Shown here: positions 1 to 6,895 of the stretch, piece by piece
How positions within the stretch are numbered: the first letter of the stretch is position 1
How the letters are laid out: the number at the start of each line of letters is the position of its first letter
Assembly: GCA_031263725.1 (NCBI GenBank)
Contig: JAISFF010000039.1
Coordinates: 1-32,705 of the forward strand
Direction: 5' to 3'
DNA: 32,705 bases
Origin: Lysobacteraceae bacterium
GTDB taxonomy: Bacteria; Pseudomonadota; Gammaproteobacteria; Xanthomonadales; Xanthomonadaceae
Translations under genes and position numbers: made by a program
The notes under the pieces: model-generated
Databases searched by the model: none
The model's input: the letters and a program-made list of their open reading frames with translations, nothing else
What the model was told of the DNA's origin: nothing

Positions 1-86
1 GGCACCGGCGTCGGCGCCGGCGGAATCACCGTCATGTGGATGTCGATCCCCAGAAACGGATCGAAATGCTTGGAAGCGATCGTCAT
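1..86 (-). CDS. Rhs/PAAR-like type VI effector, N-terminus only (cut by window edge)
   Basis: The first 28 codons read MTIASKHFDPFLGIDIHM followed by a proline-rich stretch (VIPPAPTPVP). This 'SKHFDPxLGIDIH' opening followed by prolines is, from family knowledge, how many T6SS Rhs or PAAR-like effectors begin. These are large proteins that sit on the VgrG tip and carry a C-terminal toxin. The ATG at 86 is preceded on the minus strand by an AGGAAG/AAAGG ribosome-binding site. It is the last visible gene of a minus-strand set that starts with vgrG and follows a 44-codon membrane gene by 31 bases. The toxin end and any immunity gene lie outside the window, so the activity is unknown. The family call rests on a short N-terminal match plus context. 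Confidence 0.6.
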   Translation of the reverse strand, partial: MTIASKHFDPFLGIDIHMTVIPPAPTPV

Positions 87-117
87 GGACCTTTCTTCCT
101 CATGCTCGCAGCGCCGT

Positions 118-252
118 TCACAATGCGCGGATCAGGTTGCGCAGAAAACTACGTGCCTCATCGCGGTATTCATCGCCGAAGATCAGCACCGCTCCCATCG
201 CCAGTGCCAGCCCCACCACCAGGACGAGCCACACGCGCTGCCTCTGGTTCAT
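118..252 (-). CDS. 44-residue single-span membrane microprotein in the T6SS cassette
   Basis: The ORF begins MNQRQRVWLVLVVG and continues through a hydrophobic helix of about 18 residues (residues 7-25, ending AVLIF). It then has a short charged tail (GDEYRDEARSF) and ends NLIRAL. The basic N-terminus before the helix predicts an inner-membrane protein with its N-terminus in the cytoplasm. Its ATG overlaps the stop of the upstream TPR gene in an ATGA, which suggests translational coupling and supports a real gene despite the size. It lies directly between the TPR gene and the Rhs-like effector. I do not recognise a family. A role in handling the effector, or immunity to another one, is speculation from position only. 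Confidence 0.6.
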   Translation of the reverse strand: MNQRQRVWLVLVVGLALAMGAVLIFGDEYRDEARSFLRNLIRAL

Positions 253-1856
253 GCCGTTACTCCCTGTTCGGAAGAAGCCTGCATCGCCGGATTTACCTCA
301 GGCAACGCCGAGGCATCGGGGGCTACGGCGAACGCGGGCGGCGAACTCCACTCTTCCACGGTCTTGTCCAGCGGATGTCTCACTTCCGGCAGGCCGTTCC
401 ATTGCGGATGCAGCAGTTCCCGCGCCACCGCCACCACCTTTCGGAAAAACCCATCGCTGGCGGCGATCAAATGCTCACGCTCCCTGCACAGGCGTTCGAA
501 CGCCGCCTCGCAATCCGCCAGCAGGTCGGCATCGATCTTTTCCAGCCAACGCCGTTCAGGTGCGCTGCCCAGCTTGACGGCCTTGCTTTCTGCGCCCGCA
601 TGCGCACTCGCCAGCCGCTTCTGGTACTCCCCAGCCAGTTTTTCCAACCGGGCGGTACGACGCGGATCCTGCAGCCGCATCAAATCCTGTAACGCGACCG
701 GGAACGTGGTTGTCTTCCGGTCTTCCGTCGCCATCCGCTTGCCTTCGACAACCGCATACAGCAGGTCTTCCCGCGCTAGGTCGTCGCGTCGCAACCGATG
801 ATTGCAGAAGGCCGCCATGCGCAGACCCTCGATCACGAACATGGCATTGGGAACGGCCCCGGCTGCTTGCGATGCTTGCCGATACGCATCGGCCGCCCTT
901 TCCCATTGTTCGGCCGCCAGCCACGCCCCGGCCTCGCCGAAGCAGGCCTGCATGACCAGGTTGGAGCCGACCGGATGCCCCTGTTCCATCGCGTGTACGG
1001 CAAGTCCGTGCCCCGTGCGGTAGCGCGCGATGGCTTCGGCAAATTTCCGTTCCTTCATATACGCGCCGGCCACCATCATGTGCAATGCCACCTGCTGGTC
1101 CGGCCATGCTTGTTTTTCCGCCACCCTCAGCGCATGCCCGGCGCGTTCGGCCACCTGCGCCGCGTTGCCTTTCTCCAGCGTGGTCATGATATCGGCCAGC
1201 ATCATGCGGTAACCCGTGGCCGACCCGGCGCCACCCGACTGGACAGCGGTATTGCGGGCAATATCGAATATGTCGATATCCGGCACGATCACCCGTGCCA
1301 AAGCACCGAAGCGCTCGACCAGCGGTTGCCAGCGTCCCCCTTCCACATCGTCGAGCAGGCACAAGCGCACGCGCCCGGAAGCCAACACCGCACTTTCGAT
1401 CCAATGCTCCAGCGCCGCCTCGGAGCGGACCTTGGCCGGGTTTACCACCAGCACCAGATAACGGAAAAATTCATCATGATGGTGGGCGAAGGAATCCAGC
1501 AAAGCCATGACGCCAGCCGCGGTGTCCGGGTACGAATCGCCGGCATCTTCCCAGTCCTGCGCGCCTTCTTCGATGAAACTGGCGCGGCTTGCTTCGTAGC
1601 TCAGGCGCAGCGACTCCTTGAGCTCACGGCTGAAGCGATAGCTGGTCTCGAAATCCACCCGCAGGTTCAGAAACAGATCCGGCACGCTCCAGTCGCCCGG
1701 ATTCTTCTGCGCTTCGAAGAATGCCTCCAGCATCCGCATTGCATTGCCATGCGGCCGCCACACCAACAGTTTGGCTTCGGTCTCCCCGGTAGCCTGCATC
1801 CACAAACCACCCAGGTATTCCAGACGGTTTTCAACCGTGTTCTTGCAGCGCGCCAT
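249..1856 (-). CDS. TPR-containing protein of unknown function, T6SS-associated
   Basis: This is a soluble protein of about 535 residues with no signal peptide or membrane segment. The N-terminal half (through 'FRYLVLVVNPAKV' and 'VRLCLLDD') looks like an alpha/beta region. The middle has helical pairs of tetratricopeptide type: 'AGAYMKERKFAEAIARYR', 'GAWLAAEQWERAADAYR' and 'FCNHRLRRDDLAREDLLYA', roughly residues 255-380. The C-terminal third is charged and helical and ends in a proline/alanine-rich tail. I chose the ATG at 1856, which follows GGGATCGGG and leaves 17 bases after the vgrG stop. A TTG at 1880 would overlap vgrG and has no clear ribosome-binding site. Between vgrG and an Rhs-like gene, an adaptor or chaperone that loads the effector on VgrG is the natural inference. 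It does not resemble the known DUF4123 or EagR (DUF1795) adaptors by eye. Confidence 0.8.
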   Translation of the reverse strand: MARCKNTVENRLEYLGGLWMQATGETEAKLLVWRPHGNAMRMLEAFFEAQKNPGDWSVPDLFLNLRVDFETSYRFSRELKESLRLSYEASRASFIEEGAQDWEDAGDSYPDTAAGVMALLDSFAHHHDEFFRYLVLVVNPAKVRSEAALEHWIESAVLASGRVRLCLLDDVEGGRWQPLVERFGALARVIVPDIDIFDIARNTAVQSGGAGSATGYRMMLADIMTTLEKGNAAQVAERAGHALRVAEKQAWPDQQVALHMMVAGAYMKERKFAEAIARYRTGHGLAVHAMEQGHPVGSNLVMQACFGEAGAWLAAEQWERAADAYRQASQAAGAVPNAMFVIEGLRMAAFCNHRLRRDDLAREDLLYAVVEGKRMATEDRKTTTFPVALQDLMRLQDPRRTARLEKLAGEYQKRLASAHAGAESKAVKLGSAPERRWLEKIDADLLADCEAAFERLCREREHLIAASDGFFRKVVAVARELLHPQWNGLPEVRHPLDKTVEEWSSPPAFAVAPDASALPEVNPAMQASSEQGVTA

Positions 1857-1873
1857 CACCTGCCCGATCCCTA

Positions 1874-4168
1874 TCAGCAATTCATCTTGACCAACGCCCC
1901 GTTGATAGAAACGCCCCCGCCATCGATGACGATGGTCGAGCCGTTAGAGGATATGGTGATTTTCCCGAGTTCGATCATGATGCCCGAGGCTTCGCCGGCG
2001 CCGATCACCACCATGGATGCGGACCCTATCGTCATATCGCCGCCCGAAGACATCGCACACGTTCCACTGACGCCCTGCTCCAAGGCGCCATCCACCGATA
2101 TCGTACGCGCACCGATGTTGCTGTCTTCGACCGCGCCATCCACACCGCGCTTGTCCATACCGATGACCGTTACCTCGCGGCCGGCGCCCATTTCCTCCGT
2201 GACCTTCCCGCCCACCTGCATCAAGGACGTTCCGGTCACTACCTGCTCCGAAGTGCCGTTGCGATGGCTGGTGTAGTTGCCATCGAGCACGCTGCCGTAG
2301 TCGCCAGTGATGGACTCGTTGTAACCGGCCGCGGCAATGGTCAGCGTCTGCCCGGCCTCGTAAGTGTGGGACACCGCGCCGGTCACCGTGGTATCGGACG
2401 TACCGGTCACGGCACGGGTCGCGCTGCCCGATACGGTGGTATCGGAATTGCCGGTAATACCAACGGTTTCGTTGCCGGTCACGGTCACCCCGCGATTGCC
2501 GCCGACGCTGATGCTCTGGTCGGCACCGACGCTCAGGCTGTCGTTCACCGCCACACTGCTGGACTTGTTGTTGCCGATGCTATTGTTCTGGTCGTTGAGG
2601 ACCGTGGTCGACATGTCCTTCTGGGCATGGATGTCCAACCCCTGGCTGCCGGCCGTATCGGTCATGGTCAGGCCGTTGTAGCCCTCGCCCTTGACCGTTT
2701 TGGATTTCATGCCGCTGACATTGCTGCCGAACGGCGGCATGTTGTTCTCGTTGTAGACCCGGCCGACGATCAGTGGCCGATCCGGATCGCCGTCGAGAAA
2801 GTCGACCACGACCTCCTGGCCGATGCGCGGCGGCGACACGCCACCCATGTCGGCGCCTGCCCAGGGACCGGCGACACGTACCCAGCAGGAACTGCTCTCG
2901 TTGAACTGCCCCTGCCGGTCCCAGTGGAACTGTACTTTCACCCGACCATACTTATCATCGTAGATCTCTTCGCCCGGCGGCCCCACCACGGTTGCAGTCT
3001 GCAATCCCGGCATACGCTGCGGTGGCGTCACGCGCAGCGGGCGGAAGGCGATCTTCCGGCGCAAGCTGGTCAGTGTGCAGCGATAAATACTGTCCTCGAC
3101 ATCCGAGAAATCCGGCCTGAAATTGTTGCGCGCGTCATGGCGCACATCGACGACAAAGAACTTGCGCTCGTCCTCGTCGGCTTCCATGTGATCGAAATGA
3201 TTGTGCAGGACAAAATAGCGTCCGGTCTGCAACCCGCGGTGATCACCCGCGCCTTCGAACAGTTTGGTCTGCCACGCCACTTCTTCGGCCCGCAGCGACG
3301 CCAGCGCCTCACCGATTGCACTGTCGAAATATCTCGCCGCGCCGTCGTAGCGATAACTTTCCAATGCGGGCAACGCCCCGAGCGGAATGTCCAAAGGCCG
3401 GCTTGCCGCCAGCGCATTGGTCGGTTGCTTGAAATCGAAACTCTTCAACGCCTGGATGCTGGATGCCACTCGTCGGCGGGTATTCCACTCGTCGATTCCT
3501 CCCTCCGCCGACGCACCCTGGTCAAGCAGGAACCGGACACGGGAAGAACCATCGATCGGAGCCGACACCGTGGAATCATCGGCCAACACCATGGTGTGGC
3601 CGTCAAGCTCGTGTTCGAACACGTAGTAGATGCCGACATCCTCCAGCAATCTGGAGACGAACGCGAAATCCGACTCGTTGTACTGCACGCAATAATCGAG
3701 CTTCGGATAGCGGTCAACGCTGAGGTCATATCGATACTTCGCGATATCGGCATAGCCCGCAAACACCTCCTCGACGATCTCAAGTACGGTCAGATCCTGA
3801 AAGATCCTGCAGTTGCTCGCGTATTGGAGGAATGCAAACCACGGAGCGATATCGGCCTGGTACACGACAAGCCCACCATCGGTTCCGGTTCGGGCGAACT
3901 CCTTCACATACCCATGGAAATGACGTGCCCCATGATCGGTCTGCATCGTCAGCAACAACGGCTGACCCACGATCTTCTTGAGTTCGAGATGAGCGTCCAC
4001 CGCCAGCAACTGGATGCTGAATGCGAACGGGGCCGACACCGCTTCGCTCCCCTGGAAGCGATGGACAACGAAGGGATCGGGATCTAGAACGGTACGAACC
4101 CGAATGAGCCGCTCGTCCTGGTTCAAGCGGATAACCTTGCTCAGTTGCTCAACGGAATATCCGTACAT
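1874..4168 (-). CDS. vgrG: Type VI secretion spike protein VgrG (TssI)
   Basis: VgrG trimers form the membrane-puncturing tip of the type VI tube and carry effectors. The 764-residue protein has a gp27-like region (about 20-380, with 'YNESDFAFVSRLLEDVGIYY' at 163-182) and a gp5-like OB fold (about 395-475, with 'DDKYGRVKVQFHWDRQG' and 'PRIGQEVVVDFLDGDPDRP'). A long beta-helical needle follows from about residue 485. It is rich in Gly/Thr/Ser/Val repeats such as 'TVTGNETVGITGNSDTTVSG' and ends GALVKMNC. There is no extra C-terminal enzyme domain, so this looks like a structural, non-evolved VgrG. The ATG at 4168 is preceded by GAGG. No core T6SS genes (tssA-M) are in the window, so this is an orphan vgrG cassette that must use machinery encoded elsewhere. 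Confidence 0.95.
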   Translation of the reverse strand: MYGYSVEQLSKVIRLNQDERLIRVRTVLDPDPFVVHRFQGSEAVSAPFAFSIQLLAVDAHLELKKIVGQPLLLTMQTDHGARHFHGYVKEFARTGTDGGLVVYQADIAPWFAFLQYASNCRIFQDLTVLEIVEEVFAGYADIAKYRYDLSVDRYPKLDYCVQYNESDFAFVSRLLEDVGIYYVFEHELDGHTMVLADDSTVSAPIDGSSRVRFLLDQGASAEGGIDEWNTRRRVASSIQALKSFDFKQPTNALAASRPLDIPLGALPALESYRYDGAARYFDSAIGEALASLRAEEVAWQTKLFEGAGDHRGLQTGRYFVLHNHFDHMEADEDERKFFVVDVRHDARNNFRPDFSDVEDSIYRCTLTSLRRKIAFRPLRVTPPQRMPGLQTATVVGPPGEEIYDDKYGRVKVQFHWDRQGQFNESSSCWVRVAGPWAGADMGGVSPPRIGQEVVVDFLDGDPDRPLIVGRVYNENNMPPFGSNVSGMKSKTVKGEGYNGLTMTDTAGSQGLDIHAQKDMSTTVLNDQNNSIGNNKSSSVAVNDSLSVGADQSISVGGNRGVTVTGNETVGITGNSDTTVSGSATRAVTGTSDTTVTGAVSHTYEAGQTLTIAAAGYNESITGDYGSVLDGNYTSHRNGTSEQVVTGTSLMQVGGKVTEEMGAGREVTVIGMDKRGVDGAVEDSNIGARTISVDGALEQGVSGTCAMSSGGDMTIGSASMVVIGAGEASGIMIELGKITISSNGSTIVIDGGGVSINGALVKMNC

Positions 4169-4654
4169 GGCAGCCTCGACAGCGGAGGTTGAAGTGCTCA
4201 GGATTGTCTGGTTTTGCAGGTTTTACTGGATTCGTAGCGCGTTGACACGCACCCCCCTCTGGCTGCAGCACTCACTCCCTAAGTCGACCCGCTGCAGTCA
4301 CAAGTGCGATGGTTCGCCCCGATGCCATGGGGATGCAGTGATGATACCGTGAAATTATCACAAATCACGGATTCGTCTTGCAACCTGCTCTCGTCTGGAG
4401 ATGAATAGGCAAGCACGCGCCGCAACAGGCCATCCACAGAATCCGGATCGACCGGACGATCTGCCGATGCCTTCATCCGCGTGGCAAAGGCACCCCAAGT
4501 TGAAACTGTAATCCCCAGCTGGCGCTTCACCATTGTGATGACCCACTAAAAACCTGCTGACATCATTCACTTTGAGGAATTGATGATGAGCCTGAAGCTG
4601 GAAGAAGGGGGTCAGATGGTGAATGCCAGGCGCAGGAGCGCCCTGGCGCTGGCC
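4169..4654. other. Degraded intergenic stretch upstream of vgrG
   Basis: There is no convincing intact gene. A minus-strand ORF (4279-4533, beginning MVKRQLGITVSTWGAF, 84 residues) has a coding-like first half up to 'RRVLAYSSPDES' and then loses character, so it may be a gene fragment. I do not recognise it. The stretch also holds the small palindromes near 4347-4370 and a near-perfect hairpin around 4627-4649 (GCCAGGCGC / GCGCCCTGGC). The vgrG promoter should lie here, but I see no clear -35/-10 pair. Confidence 0.4.
4347..4370. promoter_or_regulatory. Nested palindrome upstream of vgrG, possible operator
   Basis: The outer arms CCGTGA (4347-4352) and TCACGG (4365-4370) are perfect inverted repeats. 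Inside them, GTGA-AATTA-TCAC (4349-4361) is a second palindrome. The AT-rich centre and symmetry would suit a dimeric DNA-binding protein. It lies about 180 bases upstream of the vgrG start within otherwise decayed sequence. It could equally be a relic or chance. Confidence 0.25.
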
Positions 4655-5092
4655 TGAACCTGTTCCGCTGAAACGGACACCAGGAAGCGATACTTTCATC
4701 GTCGCCTGGAGGTTTCATGCAACGCATTTCCCATCGTCGCTACACCGAAGATTTCAAAGCTCAAGCCGTTGTCCTGGCCGAGTCGATCGGTCGGGCCAAG
4801 GCAGGCCCGGCAGATGGACATGTCGGTCAAGACGCCAGACAACTGGCTGGACGTTTCGCATACCGCCCGTCCGCTCAGTTCGCCCAGCCGCAAGCCTGGA
4901 GCGCGCGCTGGCCCAGCGGCGGGCCGGGAATGCCACACTCAAGATGGAGCGCGAAATCCTAAAAAAAGCGACGGTGTTCTTCGCCAGGAAGTTCAGGCGA
5001 GGTACGCCCTCATCGCATGTGAACAGGCTCGTTATCCGATCCGGATGTTGTGTCGCCAATACATCGTTCTTGAAGACACGCTCGAACAGTAG
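4655..5092 (+). mobile_element. Truncated, decayed IS3-family insertion sequence
   Basis: A probable left terminal end begins at TGAACCTGTTCCGC (4655) and runs to about 4682 (GAAACGGACACC), just ahead of the orfA remnant. The orfB (DDE) part breaks off after its first few codons near 5068, and no matching right end is visible before the tRNA gene. The element cannot move on its own. It marks the border region between the T6SS cassette and the tRNA-Leu gene. Confidence 0.7.
4717..5092 (+). pseudogene. IS3-family transposase orfA (and first codons of orfB), multiply frameshifted
   Basis: Three reading frames must be joined to recover an IS3 OrfA. One gives MQRISHRRYTEDFKAQAVVL from the ATG at 4717. 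A second gives 'ARQMDMSVKTPDNWLDVS'. A third gives 'NATLKMEREILKKATVFFA' (the leucine-zipper-like end of OrfA). The second frame then resumes with 'IACEQARYPIRMLCRQY', which looks like the start of OrfB. At least three indels are therefore needed, plus truncation. The helix-turn-helix and coiled-coil parts are recognisable, but no functional product is possible. The ATG has a good ribosome-binding site (TGGAGG). Confidence 0.8.
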
Positions 5093-5400
5093 CGGAAATG
5101 TCACCACTTCCCGCCCCTGTGGCCGAATATGAAGCGACAGCCCAAATTGCTGTCGCGGAGTGTGTACGCCTTGCCTTTTGCCCTGGCGTTTCCGATTGAT
5201 CGTTTCGGATAAGCCCAATTTCTGTCTCCTGATCATTATCAGGGCCAGATGCTGGTCGCACCTCCTACTTGCCTTCACCGAAAAACCGTTCCTGTTACCA
5301 CCCGTATCGATGGACTTAAAAATACCGGATACGGGTGGATTTCACTGCAATCCCTGAACCAAAAATCAATGTTCTATATGAAACTTCCTGGAACATAGGT
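5093..5400. other. Gene-free stretch between the IS3 relic and tRNA-Leu
   Basis: No supported coding region is present. Short ORFs on both strands show no recognisable protein. The only structure is the 11-bp inverted repeat at 5298-5338. The segment lies immediately 3' of the tRNA, where integrated elements usually start, but no copy of the tRNA 3' end was found elsewhere in the window. Confidence 0.5.
5298..5338. repeat. 11-bp perfect inverted repeat
   Basis: CCACCCGTATC at 5298-5308 and GATACGGGTGG at 5328-5338 are exact reverse complements, separated by 19 bases that include an A-run. It lies about 60 bases past the 3' end of tRNA-Leu. It could fold in the tRNA read-through transcript or be the end of a vanished element. 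There is no following T-run on either strand, so it is not a standard intrinsic terminator. Confidence 0.5.
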
Positions 5401-5485
5401 TGGTGCCCAAGAGGGGACTCGAACCCCTACGACTCTCGTCGCTACCACCTCAAGGTAGTGCGTCTACCAATTCCGCCACCTGGGC
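5401..5485 (-). tRNA. tRNA-Leu (anticodon GAG), CCA encoded
   Basis: Read on the minus strand, the 85-nt gene folds as a class II tRNA. The acceptor GCCCAGG pairs with CTTGGGC (one G-U). The D arm contains GGAATTGGTAGAC. The anticodon stem CTACC/GGTAG encloses the loop TTGAGGT with anticodon GAG. A long variable arm (CGAC-GAGA-GTCG) and the T arm GGGG-TTCGAGT-CCCC follow, then discriminator A and a genomic CCA. It lies 34 bases after the secG stop in the same direction, and tpiA-secG-tRNA-Leu is a common gammaproteobacterial order. Its 3' end faces the accessory segment that carries vgrG. Confidence 0.97.
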
Positions 5486-5519
5486 AACCGAAAACAAAAA
5501 CCGTGAAACGCAACCGGGC

Positions 5520-5978
5520 TTACTGCGGCGGCGCGGGCTGTTGCGGCTGCTCCGCCGTCGGCGCCGGTACCGTCGCCGGCTCCTGCGAAGCGGGTGCATC
5601 CTGGGATGACGGCACCGCGACCGCATTCTGCTGGCCCACCGTCACCGGAATCAACTCGCCCGGAGCGGGCGTCGGCTCGGGCAATGCCGGAACCTGCTGC
5701 GACATTTGCTGCAAGCTCTGATCCATCTGTACTTCGGGACGCGAATTGTGGTTGGCATACCAAGCCATGAACAGCGCGATGCCAAAAAACACGATCGCAA
5801 GCCACTTGGTGCTCTTGGACAGGAAGTTGGATGCGCCACGCGCACCGAACACGGTACCGGACGCACCAGCGCCGAATCCCGAGCCCGCCGCGGCGCCGGC
5901 GCCGCGTTGCAGCAGGATGAGCGTGATCATGGCGATCGCCACCAGCACATAAACCACATTCAGAACCAATATCAACAT
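5520..5978 (-). CDS. secG: Preprotein translocase subunit SecG
   Basis: SecG is the small partner of the SecYEG channel in the inner membrane. The 152-residue protein has the family plan. A first transmembrane helix (residues 1-23) is followed by the loop 'LLQRGAGAAAGSGFGAG', the motif 'GTVFGARGASNFLSKSTKW', and a second helix (about 57-75). A long tail rich in Pro, Gln and Ala (about 100-152) extends past the E. coli length of 110, a known feature of many proteobacterial SecG proteins. Its start lies 24 bases after tpiA, so the two are probably co-transcribed. Its stop lies 34 bases before tRNA-Leu. Confidence 0.95.
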   Translation of the reverse strand: MLILVLNVVYVLVAIAMITLILLQRGAGAAAGSGFGAGASGTVFGARGASNFLSKSTKWLAIVFFGIALFMAWYANHNSRPEVQMDQSLQQMSQQVPALPEPTPAPGELIPVTVGQQNAVAVPSSQDAPASQEPATVPAPTAEQPQQPAPPQ

Positions 5979-6002
5979 TCAGGTTTGCCTCGGCAAAACA
6001 AA

Positions 6003-6758
6003 TCAGGCGGCCGCTGCGGCCCGGGCGATGGCGATGAAATCAGTAGCCATCAGCGCCGCGCCGCCGATCAAACCGCCATCCACATCCGGCTGCGCACACA
6101 ACGCCGCCGCATTGTCGGGTTTCATGCTGCCGCCATAAAGGATCGTCAGCGAATCTGCCATTCTAGCATCGTGTGCACGGATTTCGCCACGAATGAAGGC
6201 ATGCATCTCCTGGGCCTGCTCCGGGCTGGCGGTACGCCCGGTTCCGATTGCCCAGACCGGCTCGTAGGCGATTACGGCCCTGGCGAAAGCCTGGATACCG
6301 GCGGTTGCGACCACCGGCTGCAACTGCGCGCCGATCACGGCCTGAGCCTGCCCGGACTCGCGTTCTTGCAGCGTCTCGCCCAGGCACAGCACCGGAATCA
6401 ATCCTGCCGCCAGCGCCGCCTGGAACTTGCCAGCGACATCCTGGTTGCTCTCATGATGGAATTTGCGCCGTTCGGAATGTCCCACCAGGACATAGCGCGC
6501 ACCGTTCTCGGCCAGCATCGAGGCGGCCACTTCCCCAGTATAGGCGCCTTTGTCGTGCGTGCTGACATCCTGCGCGCCGAACGCCAGCGAATGCTGGCCA
6601 AAGGTTCGACTCAGCTCGTTCAGGTAAGGCACCGGCGGAATCACCGCCACTTCGACTCCATCGATCGGCAAAGCTTCGACGATCTTGCCAAGCAGTTCCT
6701 TCGCGAACTGCCGGTCGCCGTGCAGCTTCCAGTTTCCCGCCACCATCTTGCGTCGCAT
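6003..6758 (-). CDS. tpiA: Triosephosphate isomerase
   Basis: This enzyme interconverts dihydroxyacetone phosphate and glyceraldehyde 3-phosphate in glycolysis and gluconeogenesis, in the cytoplasm. The 251-residue protein has all signature residues: N9 and K11 in 'GNWKLHG', catalytic H94 in 'LVGHSERR', catalytic E166 in 'AYEPVWAIGTGRTAS' (with loop 6 following) and the phosphate-binding 'YGGSMKPDNA'. Length and start fit the family. It lies between glmM (137-base gap) and secG (24 bases). Confidence 0.98.
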   Translation of the reverse strand: MRRKMVAGNWKLHGDRQFAKELLGKIVEALPIDGVEVAVIPPVPYLNELSRTFGQHSLAFGAQDVSTHDKGAYTGEVAASMLAENGARYVLVGHSERRKFHHESNQDVAGKFQAALAAGLIPVLCLGETLQERESGQAQAVIGAQLQPVVATAGIQAFARAVIAYEPVWAIGTGRTASPEQAQEMHAFIRGEIRAHDARMADSLTILYGGSMKPDNAAALCAQPDVDGGLIGGAALMATDFIAIARAAAAA

Positions 6759-6895
6759 CGAATCGTTCCCCGCCTGAAGACAGGTGCCAAGGATACCCGT
6801 TCATGTTGGGCAAAACATCGTCGGCGATCCACGTCATCGGATACCGGCAGAATCCGGCCAGCTCTTGCGGTCGTTGATCTTCGACAAAAGTTTGG

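Noticed and set aside
2400-2560. Repeats in vgrG as a CRISPR-like or satellite array
   Set aside because: The near-repeats are degenerate coding repeats of the beta-helical needle (T-V-T-G-type), in frame, with no constant spacer pattern.
2264-4087. 607-residue ORF on the plus strand opposite vgrG
   Set aside because: It is a mirror of the GC-rich vgrG codons, has no recognisable domain and lies wholly within a clear VgrG gene.
5401-5485. Attachment-site duplication of the tRNA-Leu 3' end
   Set aside because: I looked for a second copy of the tRNA end in 1-5400 and found none, so no integrated element could be bounded.
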